A stretch of 64,000 nucleotides of DNA, from NCBI GenBank assembly GCA_041602035.1, contig JBFIHA010000003.1, positions 124,001 to 188,000 of the forward strand, given 5' to 3'. A program made the position numbers and the translations under genes. This document shows positions 19,136 to 28,429 of the stretch, piece by piece; the first letter of the stretch is position 1, and every line of letters begins with the position of its first letter. The notes beneath the pieces were generated by a model. That model had not been told where the DNA came from, ran no database searches, and was given only the letters and a program-made list of their open reading frames with translations. This DNA comes from JAOTVV01 sp041602035 (GTDB lineage Bacteria > Gemmatimonadota > Gemmatimonadetes > Gemmatimonadales > GWC2-71-9).

Positions 19136-20055
19136 TGCGTGTCCTCTGACCGCGGGCGGTAGTACCGCGCGAACGCGTCTTCCAGGGTCGGCTCGGGGAA
19201 GACGAGGTGGCGGACGCGGTGGCGGGCGAGCACCGCGAGCAAGGGATCGAGTGGGCCGGCGACGAGGAGCTCGACGGCGTCGGGCTCCGAACGCGTGACC
19301 GTGATCCCCGGGAGTGACAGCTCGGCGAGGGGCGCCGGATCCGCGAATTGCACCACCGCCTTGCGAACCAGGGACTGCCGCATCGCCTGGACGCGCTCCA
19401 CCGTCACGAGCCGGCCTGCGCGCAGAATACCCACACGGGTACAGGTGCGATCGACTTCCGTCAGGACGTGCGAGGAGTGGAACACGGTCCGGCCGGCCTG
19501 TCCGGATTCCGTCAGCAGTTCGAGCACCGCCTCCCGCACCAGCGGGTCGAGGCCGGTGGTCGGCTCGTCGAGCACCAGGAGGCCGGGGTCGTGCTGGAAC
19601 GCGGCGACCAGACCGAGCTTCTGCTTCGTGCCCCGTGAGTACTCCCGGATGACGCGTCCGAGATCGGTTTCGGTGAGACCGAGACGCTCGCAGAGCGCTG
19701 AACGCCGGCGGGGGTCTGCCGGCGGCACGCTGGGTGGCCGCAGGGCATCGAGGAAGGCGAGCATGGCTCGGCCGGTGAGCCGCTCGTCGAGTGCCAGCTC
19801 TCCGGGCAGGTATCCCACGGATTGCCGCGCCCGTGGCTCCCGGGGTGAGCGACCGAACACACGCACCTCGCCCCTCGTGGGACGCAGCAGGTCGAGCACC
19901 AGACGGATGGTGGTGGTCTTGCCGGACCCATTAGGGCCGAGGAACCCAAACACCTCGCCGGGCTCCACGGAGAAGTCGAGTCCGTCGACTCCCACGGTGG
20001 TGCCGTAGTACTTGGTGAGGTCGCGAGCGGCGATGACCGAGACTCCGGACGACAT
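19132..20055 (-). CDS. ABC transporter ATP-binding protein
   Basis: 307 residues. Walker A GPNGSGKTT at 40-48, the Q-loop region, signature YSRGTKQKLG at 139-148 and Walker B LLVLDEPTTGLD at 159-170 are all intact, followed by the switch His (FHSSHVL). A C-terminal extension of about 80 residues, ending in a DAFARYYR motif, is normal for drug or lipid exporters of the CcmA/NatA type. It lies 90 bases downstream of the M1 peptidase gene on the same strand and overlaps the permease start. Confidence 0.92.
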   Translation of the reverse strand: MSSGVSVIAARDLTKYYGTTVGVDGLDFSVEPGEVFGFLGPNGSGKTTTIRLVLDLLRPTRGEVRVFGRSPREPRARQSVGYLPGELALDERLTGRAMLAFLDALRPPSVPPADPRRRSALCERLGLTETDLGRVIREYSRGTKQKLGLVAAFQHDPGLLVLDEPTTGLDPLVREAVLELLTESGQAGRTVFHSSHVLTEVDRTCTRVGILRAGRLVTVERVQAMRQSLVRKAVVQFADPAPLAELSLPGITVTRSEPDAVELLVAGPLDPLLAVLARHRVRHLVFPEPTLEDAFARYYRPRSEDTQ

Positions 20056-20145
20056 GGCATCAGCATATCGCCTCCTGCCCCGGGGAGGCCAGGGTCGCCA
20101 GACGGCGACTGGCGTGGTCGGGGTTCTGGAGTCCAGCTGCCGAGG

Positions 20146-21789
20146 CTACGGCCCGATGTCGCGCAGCACCCAATTGTCGGGATCGATCACCACCTCGATG
20201 CCTTCCCGCACGGAAATGCGTGCTGACCCATTGGGCATCTCCACCCGCCGAGTCACGCTACCCACCTTCACGTCGACCGGCATGGGGAACGGCAGCGCGT
20301 TCGGCACCTCCCAGCTCAGCTCCAGCTCGGTGGCGGTCCGGCGGCTGACGAGTCGTGGCGGCGTGGCCTGGCGGACATACACCTCGAAGAACCAGTCGAG
20401 GCGACGTCCGGCAAAGCGGTTCACGTGCAAGACGAGTTCATCGGTGGTCGCGAGGCGGCACTGGCAACTTCCCGTGGCACCCGCCGCCGCCGGCTGAGGA
20501 TAGGTCCAGCGTCTCAGCATGGTGAAGAAGGCGTCCTCGCCGAGCAAATAGCGAAGTGCGTGCAGCACGAGGGCACCCTTGTAGTAGATGTCGCCGGTGT
20601 AGGCCTGGCGACTGGTCAGCGTGTCTCGGGGGGCGACCGGCTGGCGGTTGGCCATGCGGCGGCGGTAGAGCGCGAGCAGTTCGCGCGCCTTCTGCCGGCC
20701 GAGCCGTGATTCGGCATACAGCGGTTGCGCGTACTGCGCGAAGCCTTCGTTGAGCCAGAGATCCTGAAAGGACGTGGGCGTGACCTGATTCCCGAACCAC
20801 TCGTGCGCCAGCTCGTGCTGATGCAGGCCGTCGAATCCCCAGTCGATCCCCGCCATGGCATCGTTTCGGAAGTTGGCGCCATAGGCGATGATGGTCTGAT
20901 GTTCCATGCCGAGGTAGGGTGTTTGCGCGATCCCGTACTTGTCGGCCCAGAACGGGTACGGTCCCACGAGGTCTTCGAGGTGCCGCATCTGCTCCAGGAA
21001 GTCCGGCAGCGCTCGCCGGGCGGGTTCGGCGTCCTGTCGGAGTACCCAAAACGTCACGGGCACCGTATCGCCGTTCACACTTGCGTACGGCTCGGTCACC
21101 TCGACGTACGGCGCGATGTTGAGGCTCACGCCGTAGTTGTTGATCGGCGTGGACACGAACCAATGGAAGGTTCGGCCGGCCGGTGACTCGGTGACGGATC
21201 GCAGGCGTCCATTGGCCGCCACCATGAGCGGTCGCTCGACGGTGATGTGGAGGGCCATGGAGTCGGGCTCGTCGCCGAGGTGATCCTTGGTGGGCCACCA
21301 GAGATCCGCCCCGAACAGCTCGCACGATACCGTGATCCACGGGAGCCCATCCGGCGTCTCGGTCCAGATGAAGCCGTCGAAGCCGCCGCGACGCACCGAC
21401 CGAGGCTTGCCGGCGTACGCGACCCGAACGGCCAGACGCTCACCGGGGTCAAACCGGTGAGGCAGGCTGATCCAGATCTGTCCACCTCGACGCTGGTGCC
21501 GGAGGGGGGTGCCGTCGAGGCTCGCTTCGAGAATCTCAAATACCGTGTCGAGGTCCAGCACGAACACCTCGAGACGGCTGAGCACGTCGGCGTGGACAAC
21601 GATCGCGCCGGTTATGGAGCTGTCGTCAGGAGTCACCGCCACGGCGAGATCGTAGAATCGCACGTCATACGCTGCCTGCTCCGGCGGCATTCGCCCGCCC
21701 GACGTCCCGGGATCCGTTTGGGCATGGATTGGGTGCCAGGTGGCGGCGGTCAGTATTGCCACAAGGGCGGTGCGTCGTGCGTGGAGCAT
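20146..21789 (-). CDS. Secreted M1-family metallo-aminopeptidase
   Basis: 547 residues with a signal peptide (to about HAQ23). The zinc site is complete: His325-Glu326-Leu-Ala-His329 and, 18 residues on, Glu348 in LNEGFAQY. The substrate-recognition motif appears as GMEHQ (294-298) in place of the common GAMEN. The N-terminal saddle-like beta domain and catalytic domain are present, but the long C-terminal helical domain of full-length M1 enzymes is missing, replaced by a short beta tail. This is the compact bacterial form. It removes N-terminal residues from peptides in the periplasm or outside. It diverges from the PHP lipoprotein gene. Confidence 0.9.
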   Translation of the reverse strand: MLHARRTALVAILTAATWHPIHAQTDPGTSGGRMPPEQAAYDVRFYDLAVAVTPDDSSITGAIVVHADVLSRLEVFVLDLDTVFEILEASLDGTPLRHQRRGGQIWISLPHRFDPGERLAVRVAYAGKPRSVRRGGFDGFIWTETPDGLPWITVSCELFGADLWWPTKDHLGDEPDSMALHITVERPLMVAANGRLRSVTESPAGRTFHWFVSTPINNYGVSLNIAPYVEVTEPYASVNGDTVPVTFWVLRQDAEPARRALPDFLEQMRHLEDLVGPYPFWADKYGIAQTPYLGMEHQTIIAYGANFRNDAMAGIDWGFDGLHQHELAHEWFGNQVTPTSFQDLWLNEGFAQYAQPLYAESRLGRQKARELLALYRRRMANRQPVAPRDTLTSRQAYTGDIYYKGALVLHALRYLLGEDAFFTMLRRWTYPQPAAAGATGSCQCRLATTDELVLHVNRFAGRRLDWFFEVYVRQATPPRLVSRRTATELELSWEVPNALPFPMPVDVKVGSVTRRVEMPNGSARISVREGIEVVIDPDNWVLRDIGP

Positions 21790-21816
21790 CGATCCTCGCT
21801 GAGCGGAGTGGTGGCT

Positions 21817-21846
21817 TTGGCGCGGCGGCGCGACCTGTCCTATTGT
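21817..21846 (+). promoter_or_regulatory. Candidate promoter for the PHP lipoprotein gene
   Basis: TTGGCG (21817-21822) and TATTGT (21841-21846) are 18 bases apart in the gap between two divergent genes. AGAGGGGA and ATG 21879 follow at proper distances. The TATTGTATAC stretch stands out in an otherwise GC-rich region. Confidence 0.4.
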
Positions 21847-21878
21847 ATACCCTGATCCAGCCAGAGGGGACCGCTCCC

Positions 21879-23222
21879 ATGACGGTGAGCCTCGACCGTG
21901 TCAGACGCCCACGCCACCGCGGAGTGATCCGCCTCCACCATGGTACGTGGCGCTCGGGATGGGCCGCCCGGGTAGCGTGGCTCGTGCTCCTCGCGGTGAT
22001 GCCGCCGCTCGTCGCCTCGTGCGCTCGTGTACCGGAGTCACGCTGGTGGAAGGGCAACCTCCACACCCACTCACTGTGGAGTGACGGAGACGATTACCCT
22101 GAGATGGTCGTCGACTGGTACAAGCGCCACGGCTACACGTTCGTCGCGCTGTCGGATCACAACGTGCTGGCGGCGGGGGAGCGATGGGTCGAGGTGACCG
22201 ACTATGCAGGCGGTGTCGCGAACCTCGATGCCTATGTTGCTCGCTTCGGTCGGGACTGGGTGGAGGAGCGGGAGGAAAAGGGGCAACGGCTCGTACGGCT
22301 CAAGACGTTGAGCGAATACCGTCCTCTGTTCGAAGAATCGAACCGCTTCCTGGTCCTTCAGAGTGAGGAGATCACGGATCGGTTCGAATCGAAGCCGGTC
22401 CACGTCAACGCTACCAACATCGCCGAGCTCATCGAGCCTCGCGGCGGAGGCAGTGTGCTGGAGGTCATGCAGAACAATGTGGATGCCGTGGTGGAGCAGC
22501 GCCGACGAACGGGCAGGCCCATGTTTCCTCACATCAACCATCCCAACTATGGATGGGCCATCTCGGCTGAGGACCTGATCCGCGTGGAACGGGAGCGGTT
22601 CTTCGAGGTCTACAACGGGCATCCGGCCGTCCACAACGAGGGGGATTCCCTCCGCCCCAGTGCGGAGCGTCTTTGGGACATCGTGCTCGCCGAGCGGCTG
22701 AGGGCGGGGCGTGAGCTGATGTATGGGGTGGCCGTCGATGACGCGCACAACTATCGGGATCTGGATTCGGCGCACAGCAATCCGGGACGCGGGTGGGTGA
22801 TGGTGCACACCGCGTTGTTGCACGCGGACTCGCTGGTTGCGGCGATGGAGCGCGGAGACTTCTACAGCTCGACGGGCGTGACGCTCGCGGTCGTCTCAGT
22901 GACCACTGAGGGGATGGACGTTCGTATCGAGCCCGAGGAAGGCATCGACTACACCATCCAGTTCATCGGGACGCGCAGGGGGTACCCGGCGCCGGAACCG
23001 ATCGACCAGGCGGGGGACGACGCCTGGGTCCGGTATCAGTACGATGCGGCGATCGGGACCGTGCTGGCCGAGGCTGGTGGGCCATCGGGGTCCTATCGGT
23101 TTGCTGGCGATGAGCTGTACGTCCGCGCTAAGGTCACGTCGTCCAGGCCGAAGGAGAATTCCTACCGTGCCGGTGAGGTGGAGGTGGCGTGGACGCAGCC
23201 GGTGCGGCCGCCACGCCGCTGA
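21879..23222 (+). CDS. Secreted PHP-domain phosphoesterase-like lipoprotein
   Basis: 447 residues from ATG 21879, with AGAGGGGA eight bases upstream. A twin-basic N-terminus and a hydrophobic helix (29-46) end in VASC, so Cys48 may be lipidated. PHP-domain metal residues follow at once: His62-Thr-His64 (NLHTHSLWSDGD) and Asp93-His94 (ALSDHN), with further His in FPHINHPNYGW and DDAHNY. PHP enzymes hydrolyse phosphoesters (histidinol phosphate, DNA ends, nucleotides) with a multi-metal site. An exported version points to an extracytoplasmic phosphate ester. The C-terminal 100 residues are a beta-rich add-on. Confidence 0.8.
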   Translation: MTVSLDRVRRPRHRGVIRLHHGTWRSGWAARVAWLVLLAVMPPLVASCARVPESRWWKGNLHTHSLWSDGDDYPEMVVDWYKRHGYTFVALSDHNVLAAGERWVEVTDYAGGVANLDAYVARFGRDWVEEREEKGQRLVRLKTLSEYRPLFEESNRFLVLQSEEITDRFESKPVHVNATNIAELIEPRGGGSVLEVMQNNVDAVVEQRRRTGRPMFPHINHPNYGWAISAEDLIRVERERFFEVYNGHPAVHNEGDSLRPSAERLWDIVLAERLRAGRELMYGVAVDDAHNYRDLDSAHSNPGRGWVMVHTALLHADSLVAAMERGDFYSSTGVTLAVVSVTTEGMDVRIEPEEGIDYTIQFIGTRRGYPAPEPIDQAGDDAWVRYQYDAAIGTVLAEAGGPSGSYRFAGDELYVRAKVTSSRPKENSYRAGEVEVAWTQPVRPPRR

Positions 23223-23332
23223 ATGGCGGGACCGGGTCGGCACGCTGCGCCGTCAGCCGAAACCTCGGGCCGACTCGACCGTAGGTTAGGAGTGGAAGCG
23301 CCGTCACCAAATCCTCGACAATGAGCTGACGC

Positions 23333-24454
23333 ATGAACCTGCGAAGGGAGCACTCGGCATTTGCGGTCATTCTCGCGATGTCCGCGATCAATGGTTGCGG
23401 CGCGGCAAGCCGTGGGGAGGCCGGTGGTGGCTTTCCGTTCCGGCTCGGCGTGGCCGACCGAGGGGCGGTTCGCGTGACGATCGAGGAGTCCGGCGTGGTC
23501 GAACCGGAACGGCAGATCGTGGTGAAGTCGCCCATTTCGGGCGTGGTGCGGCACCTTCACGTGCGCGAGGGCGCCTCCGTCCGTACTGGGCAACTTCTGG
23601 CGACGATCGTTCCCGATATCGCACAGGCCAACGCGCTTGCCCAGCTGCGGAGCGAGCTCAACGCCGCCGAGATTGACGTGGCCAACCTCCGCCGCGAGCA
23701 CGAGCGGAGCCAGGAGCTCGCGGCGCAGTCGCTGATTTCCGACGTGGATGTCGAGGCGAGACGCGTGGCGTTCGAACAGGCACAGAACCGGCTGGCGGCC
23801 GCCCGTGAACGACTGCGACTCATCGAGGAGAGCGGCGTACAAGCCACCGATCGCACACAATCGGCGCGGATCGCGGCACCGTCGCATGGCGTGGTCATCG
23901 TGCGGGGTGTGGAGGAGGGAGAAACGGTCGTCGGCGGCACGAGCGCGTTTGGCGGCGGGACCGAACTGTTCACGATCGCCGACCTCTCAACCCTCCTGAT
24001 CAACGCGGCGATCAACGAGGTGGACATCGGTAAGGTCGCTGCGGGGGACACCGTGGCCATCACCGTCGATGCCTTCCCGGGTGACACAGCTCGAGGAGTC
24101 GTGCGGCTCGTGCCGCCGGCAGCCCGGCAGCAGGAGCGGGTACGAGTGTTCGACGTGGAGATCGAGGTTCGAGATGGCCACGGGATCTTGCGCCCGGGGA
24201 TGACCGCGAACGTGCGGATTGCCGGACCGTCACGGGACGACGTCGTGCGGGTGCCGGTCGAAGCGGTGTTCGTGGTCGAGGGTCGGCCGATCGTTCACAA
24301 GGTCGCCGGCGGAGAGACCACTGGGACGCCAGTCTCGCTGGGTCTCAGCGATCTGGTGTTTGTCGAGATCCTCGATGGGTTGGCCGCCGGTGACTCCGTG
24401 GCGCTGGAGGATCCGATCGAGGCGGCCCGTCGGGCGCGGCTGCGAGGTCAGTAG
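23333..24454 (+). CDS. MacA/HlyD-type periplasmic adaptor of an ABC efflux system
   Basis: 373 residues. Cys22 follows a lipobox-like INGC (Asn at -2 is unusual). Domains: a biotinyl-lipoyl half (IVVKSPISGVVRHLHVREGASVR), a coiled-coil hairpin at about 95-165, the second lipoyl half (APSHGVVIV), then beta-barrel and membrane-proximal domains. Such adaptors join an inner-membrane transporter to a TolC-like channel. It starts the cluster with the ATPase two bases downstream and two permeases, so it belongs to a MacAB-like exporter. No TolC gene is adjacent; the nearest TolC-like gene in the window is at 42741-44027. Confidence 0.88.
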   Translation: MNLRREHSAFAVILAMSAINGCGAASRGEAGGGFPFRLGVADRGAVRVTIEESGVVEPERQIVVKSPISGVVRHLHVREGASVRTGQLLATIVPDIAQANALAQLRSELNAAEIDVANLRREHERSQELAAQSLISDVDVEARRVAFEQAQNRLAAARERLRLIEESGVQATDRTQSARIAAPSHGVVIVRGVEEGETVVGGTSAFGGGTELFTIADLSTLLINAAINEVDIGKVAAGDTVAITVDAFPGDTARGVVRLVPPAARQQERVRVFDVEIEVRDGHGILRPGMTANVRIAGPSRDDVVRVPVEAVFVVEGRPIVHKVAGGETTGTPVSLGLSDLVFVEILDGLAAGDSVALEDPIEAARRARLRGQ

Positions 24455-24456
24455 CC

Positions 24457-25128
24457 GTGCCGCTTCTCGAGGCCCGAGGCATCCGGAAGACCTACCGATT
24501 AGGGCAGGTGGACGTGGAGGCTCTGCGAGGTGTGGACTTGGATGTGCAGGCAGGCGAATACGTCGCCATCATGGGCCCGTCTGGGTCGGGGAAGAGCACA
24601 TTGATGCATGTCCTTGGCTGTCTGGATACGGCGACGGCCGGCAGCTACCACCTCGACGGCACGGACGTGAGCACCCTTCGCGGCCGCACGCTCGCCCAGG
24701 TGCGCAACGAGAAAGTCGGATTCGTCTTCCAGACCTTCAACCTCATGCCGCGACTCACGGTCGAGGAAAACGTCGCGCTGCCGCTGCAGTACCGCGGTGG
24801 CTTCACGCGTCGCGAGCGCCGCCGCCGGGCACGGACGCTGCTCGACCGCCTGGGACTGGCCCACCGGCTGCGGCATCGGCCGGAGCAACTCTCCGGCGGC
24901 GAGCGGCAGCGGGTAGCGGTGGCACGAGCGCTCGTGGGGGAGCCGGCGATCTTGCTCGTGGACGAGCCGACTGGGAATCTCGACTCACAAGCGGGCGCAG
25001 AGGTGCTCGCCACGTTTCGTGAGGTGCACGCAGCGGGCAACACGATCGTGCTCGTGACCCATGATTCCATCGTGGCTCGGGAAGCCGAGCGGGTGATTCG
25101 GTTGGCTGATGGTAGGGTGGCGGCGTGA
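24457..25128 (+). CDS. MacB/LolD-type ABC ATPase
   Basis: 223 residues from GTG 24457. Walker A GPSGSGKST (40-48), Q-loop FVFQTFNLMPRLTVEENV, signature LSGGERQR (145-152), Walker B LLVDEPTGNLDS (166-177) and switch His in LVTHD are intact. The Q-loop and PTGNLDS forms are typical of the LolD/MacB/FtsE class, which powers mechanotransmission rather than simple transport. Its stop overlaps the first permease start (GTGA). Confidence 0.93.
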   Translation: MPLLEARGIRKTYRLGQVDVEALRGVDLDVQAGEYVAIMGPSGSGKSTLMHVLGCLDTATAGSYHLDGTDVSTLRGRTLAQVRNEKVGFVFQTFNLMPRLTVEENVALPLQYRGGFTRRERRRRARTLLDRLGLAHRLRHRPEQLSGGERQRVAVARALVGEPAILLVDEPTGNLDSQAGAEVLATFREVHAAGNTIVLVTHDSIVAREAERVIRLADGRVAA

Positions 25129-26354
25129 GCGTTCTCGAAGCCCTGGCGGTCGGGTTCGACGAGGCACGGCGCCATCTTGGCCAGACCCTGCTGTCGCTCC
25201 TCGGGTTGGTGCTCGGCACCGCGAGCATCGTGACGGTGTTGGCCCTCTTTGGCGGTCAAACCAAGCACACGCAGGAGTACATCACGGAGGTCGGAGGGTA
25301 CGGGACCATCATCGTGCGGGATCGGGAGCAGTCCGAGCAACCGAGCGCCCGTGAGCTCGCGTCCGATCGCTTGACGTATCGAGATGCCGCCTACCTCAAA
25401 GATCGCGCGACGATGCTGTCGGCGGTGGCCCCCGGATGGTATCAGCAGTTGGAGTACCGAGCCGGGTCCGTCGACTTCGCGGGGCCCGTCGTTGGAACCA
25501 CGCCGGATTACGCGGTCATCAACGACATCCGGCCGCTCGTGGGCCGCTACATCAGCGATCTCGACGTTCGGCGGCAGGCGCGGGTGACGGTGCTCGGCTG
25601 GAAGTATGCCGACTCGCTGTTTGGTGACCCCCGGCTGGCCCTGGGCCGCAGCATGCAGCTCGCGCAACGCAACTTCACCGTCGTCGGTGTGCTCGAGCGG
25701 GAGGAGTTCTACTTCGCCCCGTGGAGTGGCAACGAATTGGAGTACCGCAACGAACGGGCGTATATCCCGATCACGACGGCCTTCACCCAGTACAGCGGCG
25801 TGGATGATCGGTTGAGCTTCTTGACGCTGAGGGCGACCACCCCGAGCGGTGGTCGCGCCGCGGAGGGGCAGGTGCGTGCCATGCTGACGCTCCGGCACGG
25901 AGTGGAGGACTTCGACATCCAGCCGTCTGGGGGAGACGGGAGCGGGGATGATGCCGCGTTCATCCTGATGTTCAACTTCATTTTCTTGGTCGTGGGGGTC
26001 GTTTCCCTCGTTACTGGCGGGGTGGTGATCGCCAACATCCTGCTTGCCTCGGTCGTGGAGCGCGTGCGCGAGTTCGGCACGCGGATGGCCCTGGGAGCGT
26101 CGGCGGTGCAGATCTTCTTCCAGGTGCTGGCGCAGGTAGTGGTGATTGCAGCGGTGGGAGGAATCCTTGGAGTAGCGCTCGGGACGGGTCTCACCGGCGC
26201 CGTTGCCCACGTCATGAAGATGCCGGCAGCGGTGACAGGCGGCATGGGCGCTGTGGCCATCGTGACATCGCTCACCGTCGGACTCATCGCGGGACTGTAT
26301 CCCGCGCTCCGCGCCGCACGGCTGTCTCCGGTGGAAGCGCTGCGATATGGCTAG
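25125..26354 (+). CDS. FtsX/MacB-type ABC permease, first of two
   Basis: 409 residues from GTG 25125. Topology is that of a MacB permease without its own ATPase: one helix near 20-42, a large periplasmic domain (about 45-280), then three helices, the last ending in GLYPALRAARLSPVEALRYG. The PALRAARL-PVEALR end is the family signature. It overlaps the ATPase upstream and the second permease downstream by eight bases. The two permeases are distinct in sequence, so a heterodimer is likely. Confidence 0.88.
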   Translation: MSVLEALAVGFDEARRHLGQTLLSLLGLVLGTASIVTVLALFGGQTKHTQEYITEVGGYGTIIVRDREQSEQPSARELASDRLTYRDAAYLKDRATMLSAVAPGWYQQLEYRAGSVDFAGPVVGTTPDYAVINDIRPLVGRYISDLDVRRQARVTVLGWKYADSLFGDPRLALGRSMQLAQRNFTVVGVLEREEFYFAPWSGNELEYRNERAYIPITTAFTQYSGVDDRLSFLTLRATTPSGGRAAEGQVRAMLTLRHGVEDFDIQPSGGDGSGDDAAFILMFNFIFLVVGVVSLVTGGVVIANILLASVVERVREFGTRMALGASAVQIFFQVLAQVVVIAAVGGILGVALGTGLTGAVAHVMKMPAAVTGGMGAVAIVTSLTVGLIAGLYPALRAARLSPVEALRYG

Positions 26355-27621
26355 ACGCAGGGTCCGCGAGAGGCTTGGCGTGGTGGGTGAATTGGCCTTG
26401 GACGCCCTGCGGGAGATTCGTGCGCACCCGCTCCGGTCGACGCTGACGCTCACCGGGATCGTGTTCGGTGCCGCGAGCGTCGTCTCGATGACGTCACTCT
26501 CGGCAGCGATCAAAGTGGTGGCGTTCGAGGAACTCGCCCGCATGGGCATGCCGCGCACGGTCTCGATGTTCGATCGAGGCCCCAGGGCCGACGCCGAGCG
26601 TGCAGCGGAGCTGCGGCATCCTGGGCTCAAAGTCGGTGACGTCGACGCCTTGCGATCGGTTCCCGGCGTCGAGCGCGTGTTCGCCCGTACGTTTGCGGGG
26701 CCGCGACTCGTCAGTTCGGCTCAGGACCGCCGTGTCGTTCCGGTCGATGGAATCGATGTTGGCTATCTCCGGTTTCGTGACTGGCCGGTGGTGCAGGGTC
26801 GCGAGCTGGTTTCCCTCGATATCCTGAACGCCTCCCGAGTGGCGGTGATCGGCGAGGAGCTCGTGGACCCGTTCTTCGGGGCGGTCAACCCGATCGGCAG
26901 GACGGTCGAATTGGAGGGCATCCCCTTCCGGGTCGTGGGAGTGGTGGCCCCCATGGAGATCAATTTCATACCGGCCGAAATGACTTTTATGGCCCGCCGC
27001 GTCTACGTGCCGTACACATATCTGAGCCGCTACTATGGCGGTCGGAGTCGCGTCGACAACGTTCTCGTGCGTGTTGCCGACAGCCGCGACTATCCCACGG
27101 TCATGCAAGAGGCCGAGCGGCTGCTGCGGCAACGGCACCGCGGGGCAGATGACTTCGACGTCGAGAACGAAAACGCGGATGTGCTGGCACAACTGGCCAT
27201 GGCGGGGGGTATCGCGCGCGGATGGGATGTCGTGCTGTTCAGCATAGCGGGGATCACGATGCTCGTTGGCGGCATCGGGCTCTTCAGCGTGTTGCTGATC
27301 TCGGTGCGAGAGCGGGTGCGCGAGATCGGCATCCGCCAAGCCCTCGGCGCCGACGATCGAGACATTCGTCGGCTCTTCATGGCGGAATCAGTCACCTTGG
27401 CAATGCTTGGGGCCCTGGTGGGCGTAGGCGGTGGGGCGGGCCTGATCCGGATGACGGAGGGCATCGCGCAGGGGTTCGGTCGGCACTTTGAGATCCCGCT
27501 GCACGGGCCGGGCGTGGTGCTCGCCATCATCTTCGCAGTGGTGGTCGGCATTGTGTTCGGTTGGTATCCGGCAAGCCGGGCGTCACGGCTCGATCCGGTC
27601 GAGGCGATTCGGGAGTTGTAA
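26347..27621 (+). CDS. FtsX/MacB-type ABC permease, second of two
   Basis: 424 residues with the same layout as its neighbour: an N-terminal helix (RSTLTLTGIVFGAASVV), a periplasmic MacB core domain, three C-terminal helices and the GWYPASRASRLDPVEAIREL ending. VRERVREIGIRQALGA marks the cytoplasmic coupling loop. It closes the four-gene exporter operon. Substrates of MacAB-like systems include peptides, lipids and macrolides; nothing here picks one. Confidence 0.88.
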   Translation: MARRRVRERLGVVGELALDALREIRAHPLRSTLTLTGIVFGAASVVSMTSLSAAIKVVAFEELARMGMPRTVSMFDRGPRADAERAAELRHPGLKVGDVDALRSVPGVERVFARTFAGPRLVSSAQDRRVVPVDGIDVGYLRFRDWPVVQGRELVSLDILNASRVAVIGEELVDPFFGAVNPIGRTVELEGIPFRVVGVVAPMEINFIPAEMTFMARRVYVPYTYLSRYYGGRSRVDNVLVRVADSRDYPTVMQEAERLLRQRHRGADDFDVENENADVLAQLAMAGGIARGWDVVLFSIAGITMLVGGIGLFSVLLISVRERVREIGIRQALGADDRDIRRLFMAESVTLAMLGALVGVGGGAGLIRMTEGIAQGFGRHFEIPLHGPGVVLAIIFAVVVGIVFGWYPASRASRLDPVEAIREL

Positions 27622-27657
27622 CCGAGACGAGCTCCGCGACCGAGCCAACGGTCGAGT

Positions 27658-28248
27658 TCAGGGCACGCGCACCCCCCCCAAGAGCAAGTCGCTCACCGGA
27701 TCGGCTCGGGAGCCCAGACGCGTGTTCTTGCGCGAGAGCACCCAGTCGGTACCCATCTCGTCCAGCACTCCGAAGATCACCTTTGCGGCGAGCAAGGCAT
27801 CGGCCTCGGGCCGGAACACACCTTCGTCTTTCCCCTGCTGCACCACCCGGGCGATGAGTGCCAGGTAGTCCCGGATGCGGCTCCGGGACAGCAGCTCCAG
27901 CACGTGCACGGTGTGGCGGAACTCCACTTGGAAGATCACCGCAAGGTCGCGGTTCTCTCCCAGCAACGACAGATGGAGCGTCACGATCTTGCGGAGCTTC
28001 TCCTCGGCGCCACCGCCGTCGTCCACGATGCGCTGTGCCTCCCCGATGAAGCGCTGCATCGCGCGCTCGAAGATCGAGACGAGGACGTCCTCTTTGTTCT
28101 TGAAGTAGAGGTAGATGGTGCCGTCGGCGACGCCCGCTCGGCGCGCAATCGTCGACACCGTCGTGCCGTAGTAGCCGTGGCGGGCAATCTCCAAAACCGC
28201 CGCGTCCAGTATCCGTTCCCGCTTGGCCGCTTTTCGGGTGCTGCTCAC
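27658..28248 (-). CDS. TetR-family regulator of the fatty acid degradation operon
   Basis: 196 residues from GTG 28248, chosen because GAGGAG lies six to seven bases upstream; the frame runs on to a TTG at 28287 that falls inside the candidate operator. The N-terminal helix-turn-helix is clear (ILDAAVLEIARHGYYGTTVSTIARRAGVADGTIYLYF), and the all-helical C-terminal half is a ligand pocket of the acyl-CoA-responsive kind (FadR of Bacillus and Thermus). It diverges from fadN-fadA-fadE. Two matching palindromes lie in the shared intergenic region, one at its own promoter. Repression relieved by acyl-CoA, with autoregulation, is inferred from this layout. Confidence 0.82.
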   Translation of the reverse strand: MSSTRKAAKRERILDAAVLEIARHGYYGTTVSTIARRAGVADGTIYLYFKNKEDVLVSIFERAMQRFIGEAQRIVDDGGGAEEKLRKIVTLHLSLLGENRDLAVIFQVEFRHTVHVLELLSRSRIRDYLALIARVVQQGKDEGVFRPEADALLAAKVIFGVLDEMGTDWVLSRKNTRLGSRADPVSDLLLGGVRVP

Positions 28249-28277
28249 GGGAACTCCTCGCCCGACAGGAGGGTTAC

Positions 28278-28291
28278 TGAATTGCAAGTCA
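28278..28291. promoter_or_regulatory. Candidate TetR operator at the regulator's own promoter
   Basis: TGAAT-TGCA-AGTCA, a near-perfect palindrome (one arm mismatch) that extends to 14 matching positions of 18 over 28276-28293. It overlaps an extended -10 element read on the minus strand (TGaTAGAGT, 28299-28291) and lies 30 bases before the GTG start. It has the same form and spacing as the site at 28430-28443. Confidence 0.55.
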
Positions 28292-28398
28292 CTCTATCAC
28301 CGATCAAGTGATGCCGGGACACCGACCCCCGGACACCGGTCCACATTAGCGGTTTTCGCGTGCTAAAGCAAAGGAATGGAGGATCGGGCTGGTGGCGG

Positions 28399-28427
28399 TT
28401 GACATGGGGTCGGGGTGTCCGTAACCT
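28399..28427 (+). promoter_or_regulatory. Promoter of the fadN-fadA-fadE operon
   Basis: A perfect TTGACA (28399-28404) is followed after 17 bases by TAACCT (28422-28427). Transcription would start near 28434, about 33 bases before ATG 28467. The weak -10 is compensated by the consensus -35. The palindrome at 28430-28443 covers the predicted start point. Confidence 0.55.
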
Positions 28428-28429
28428 AA

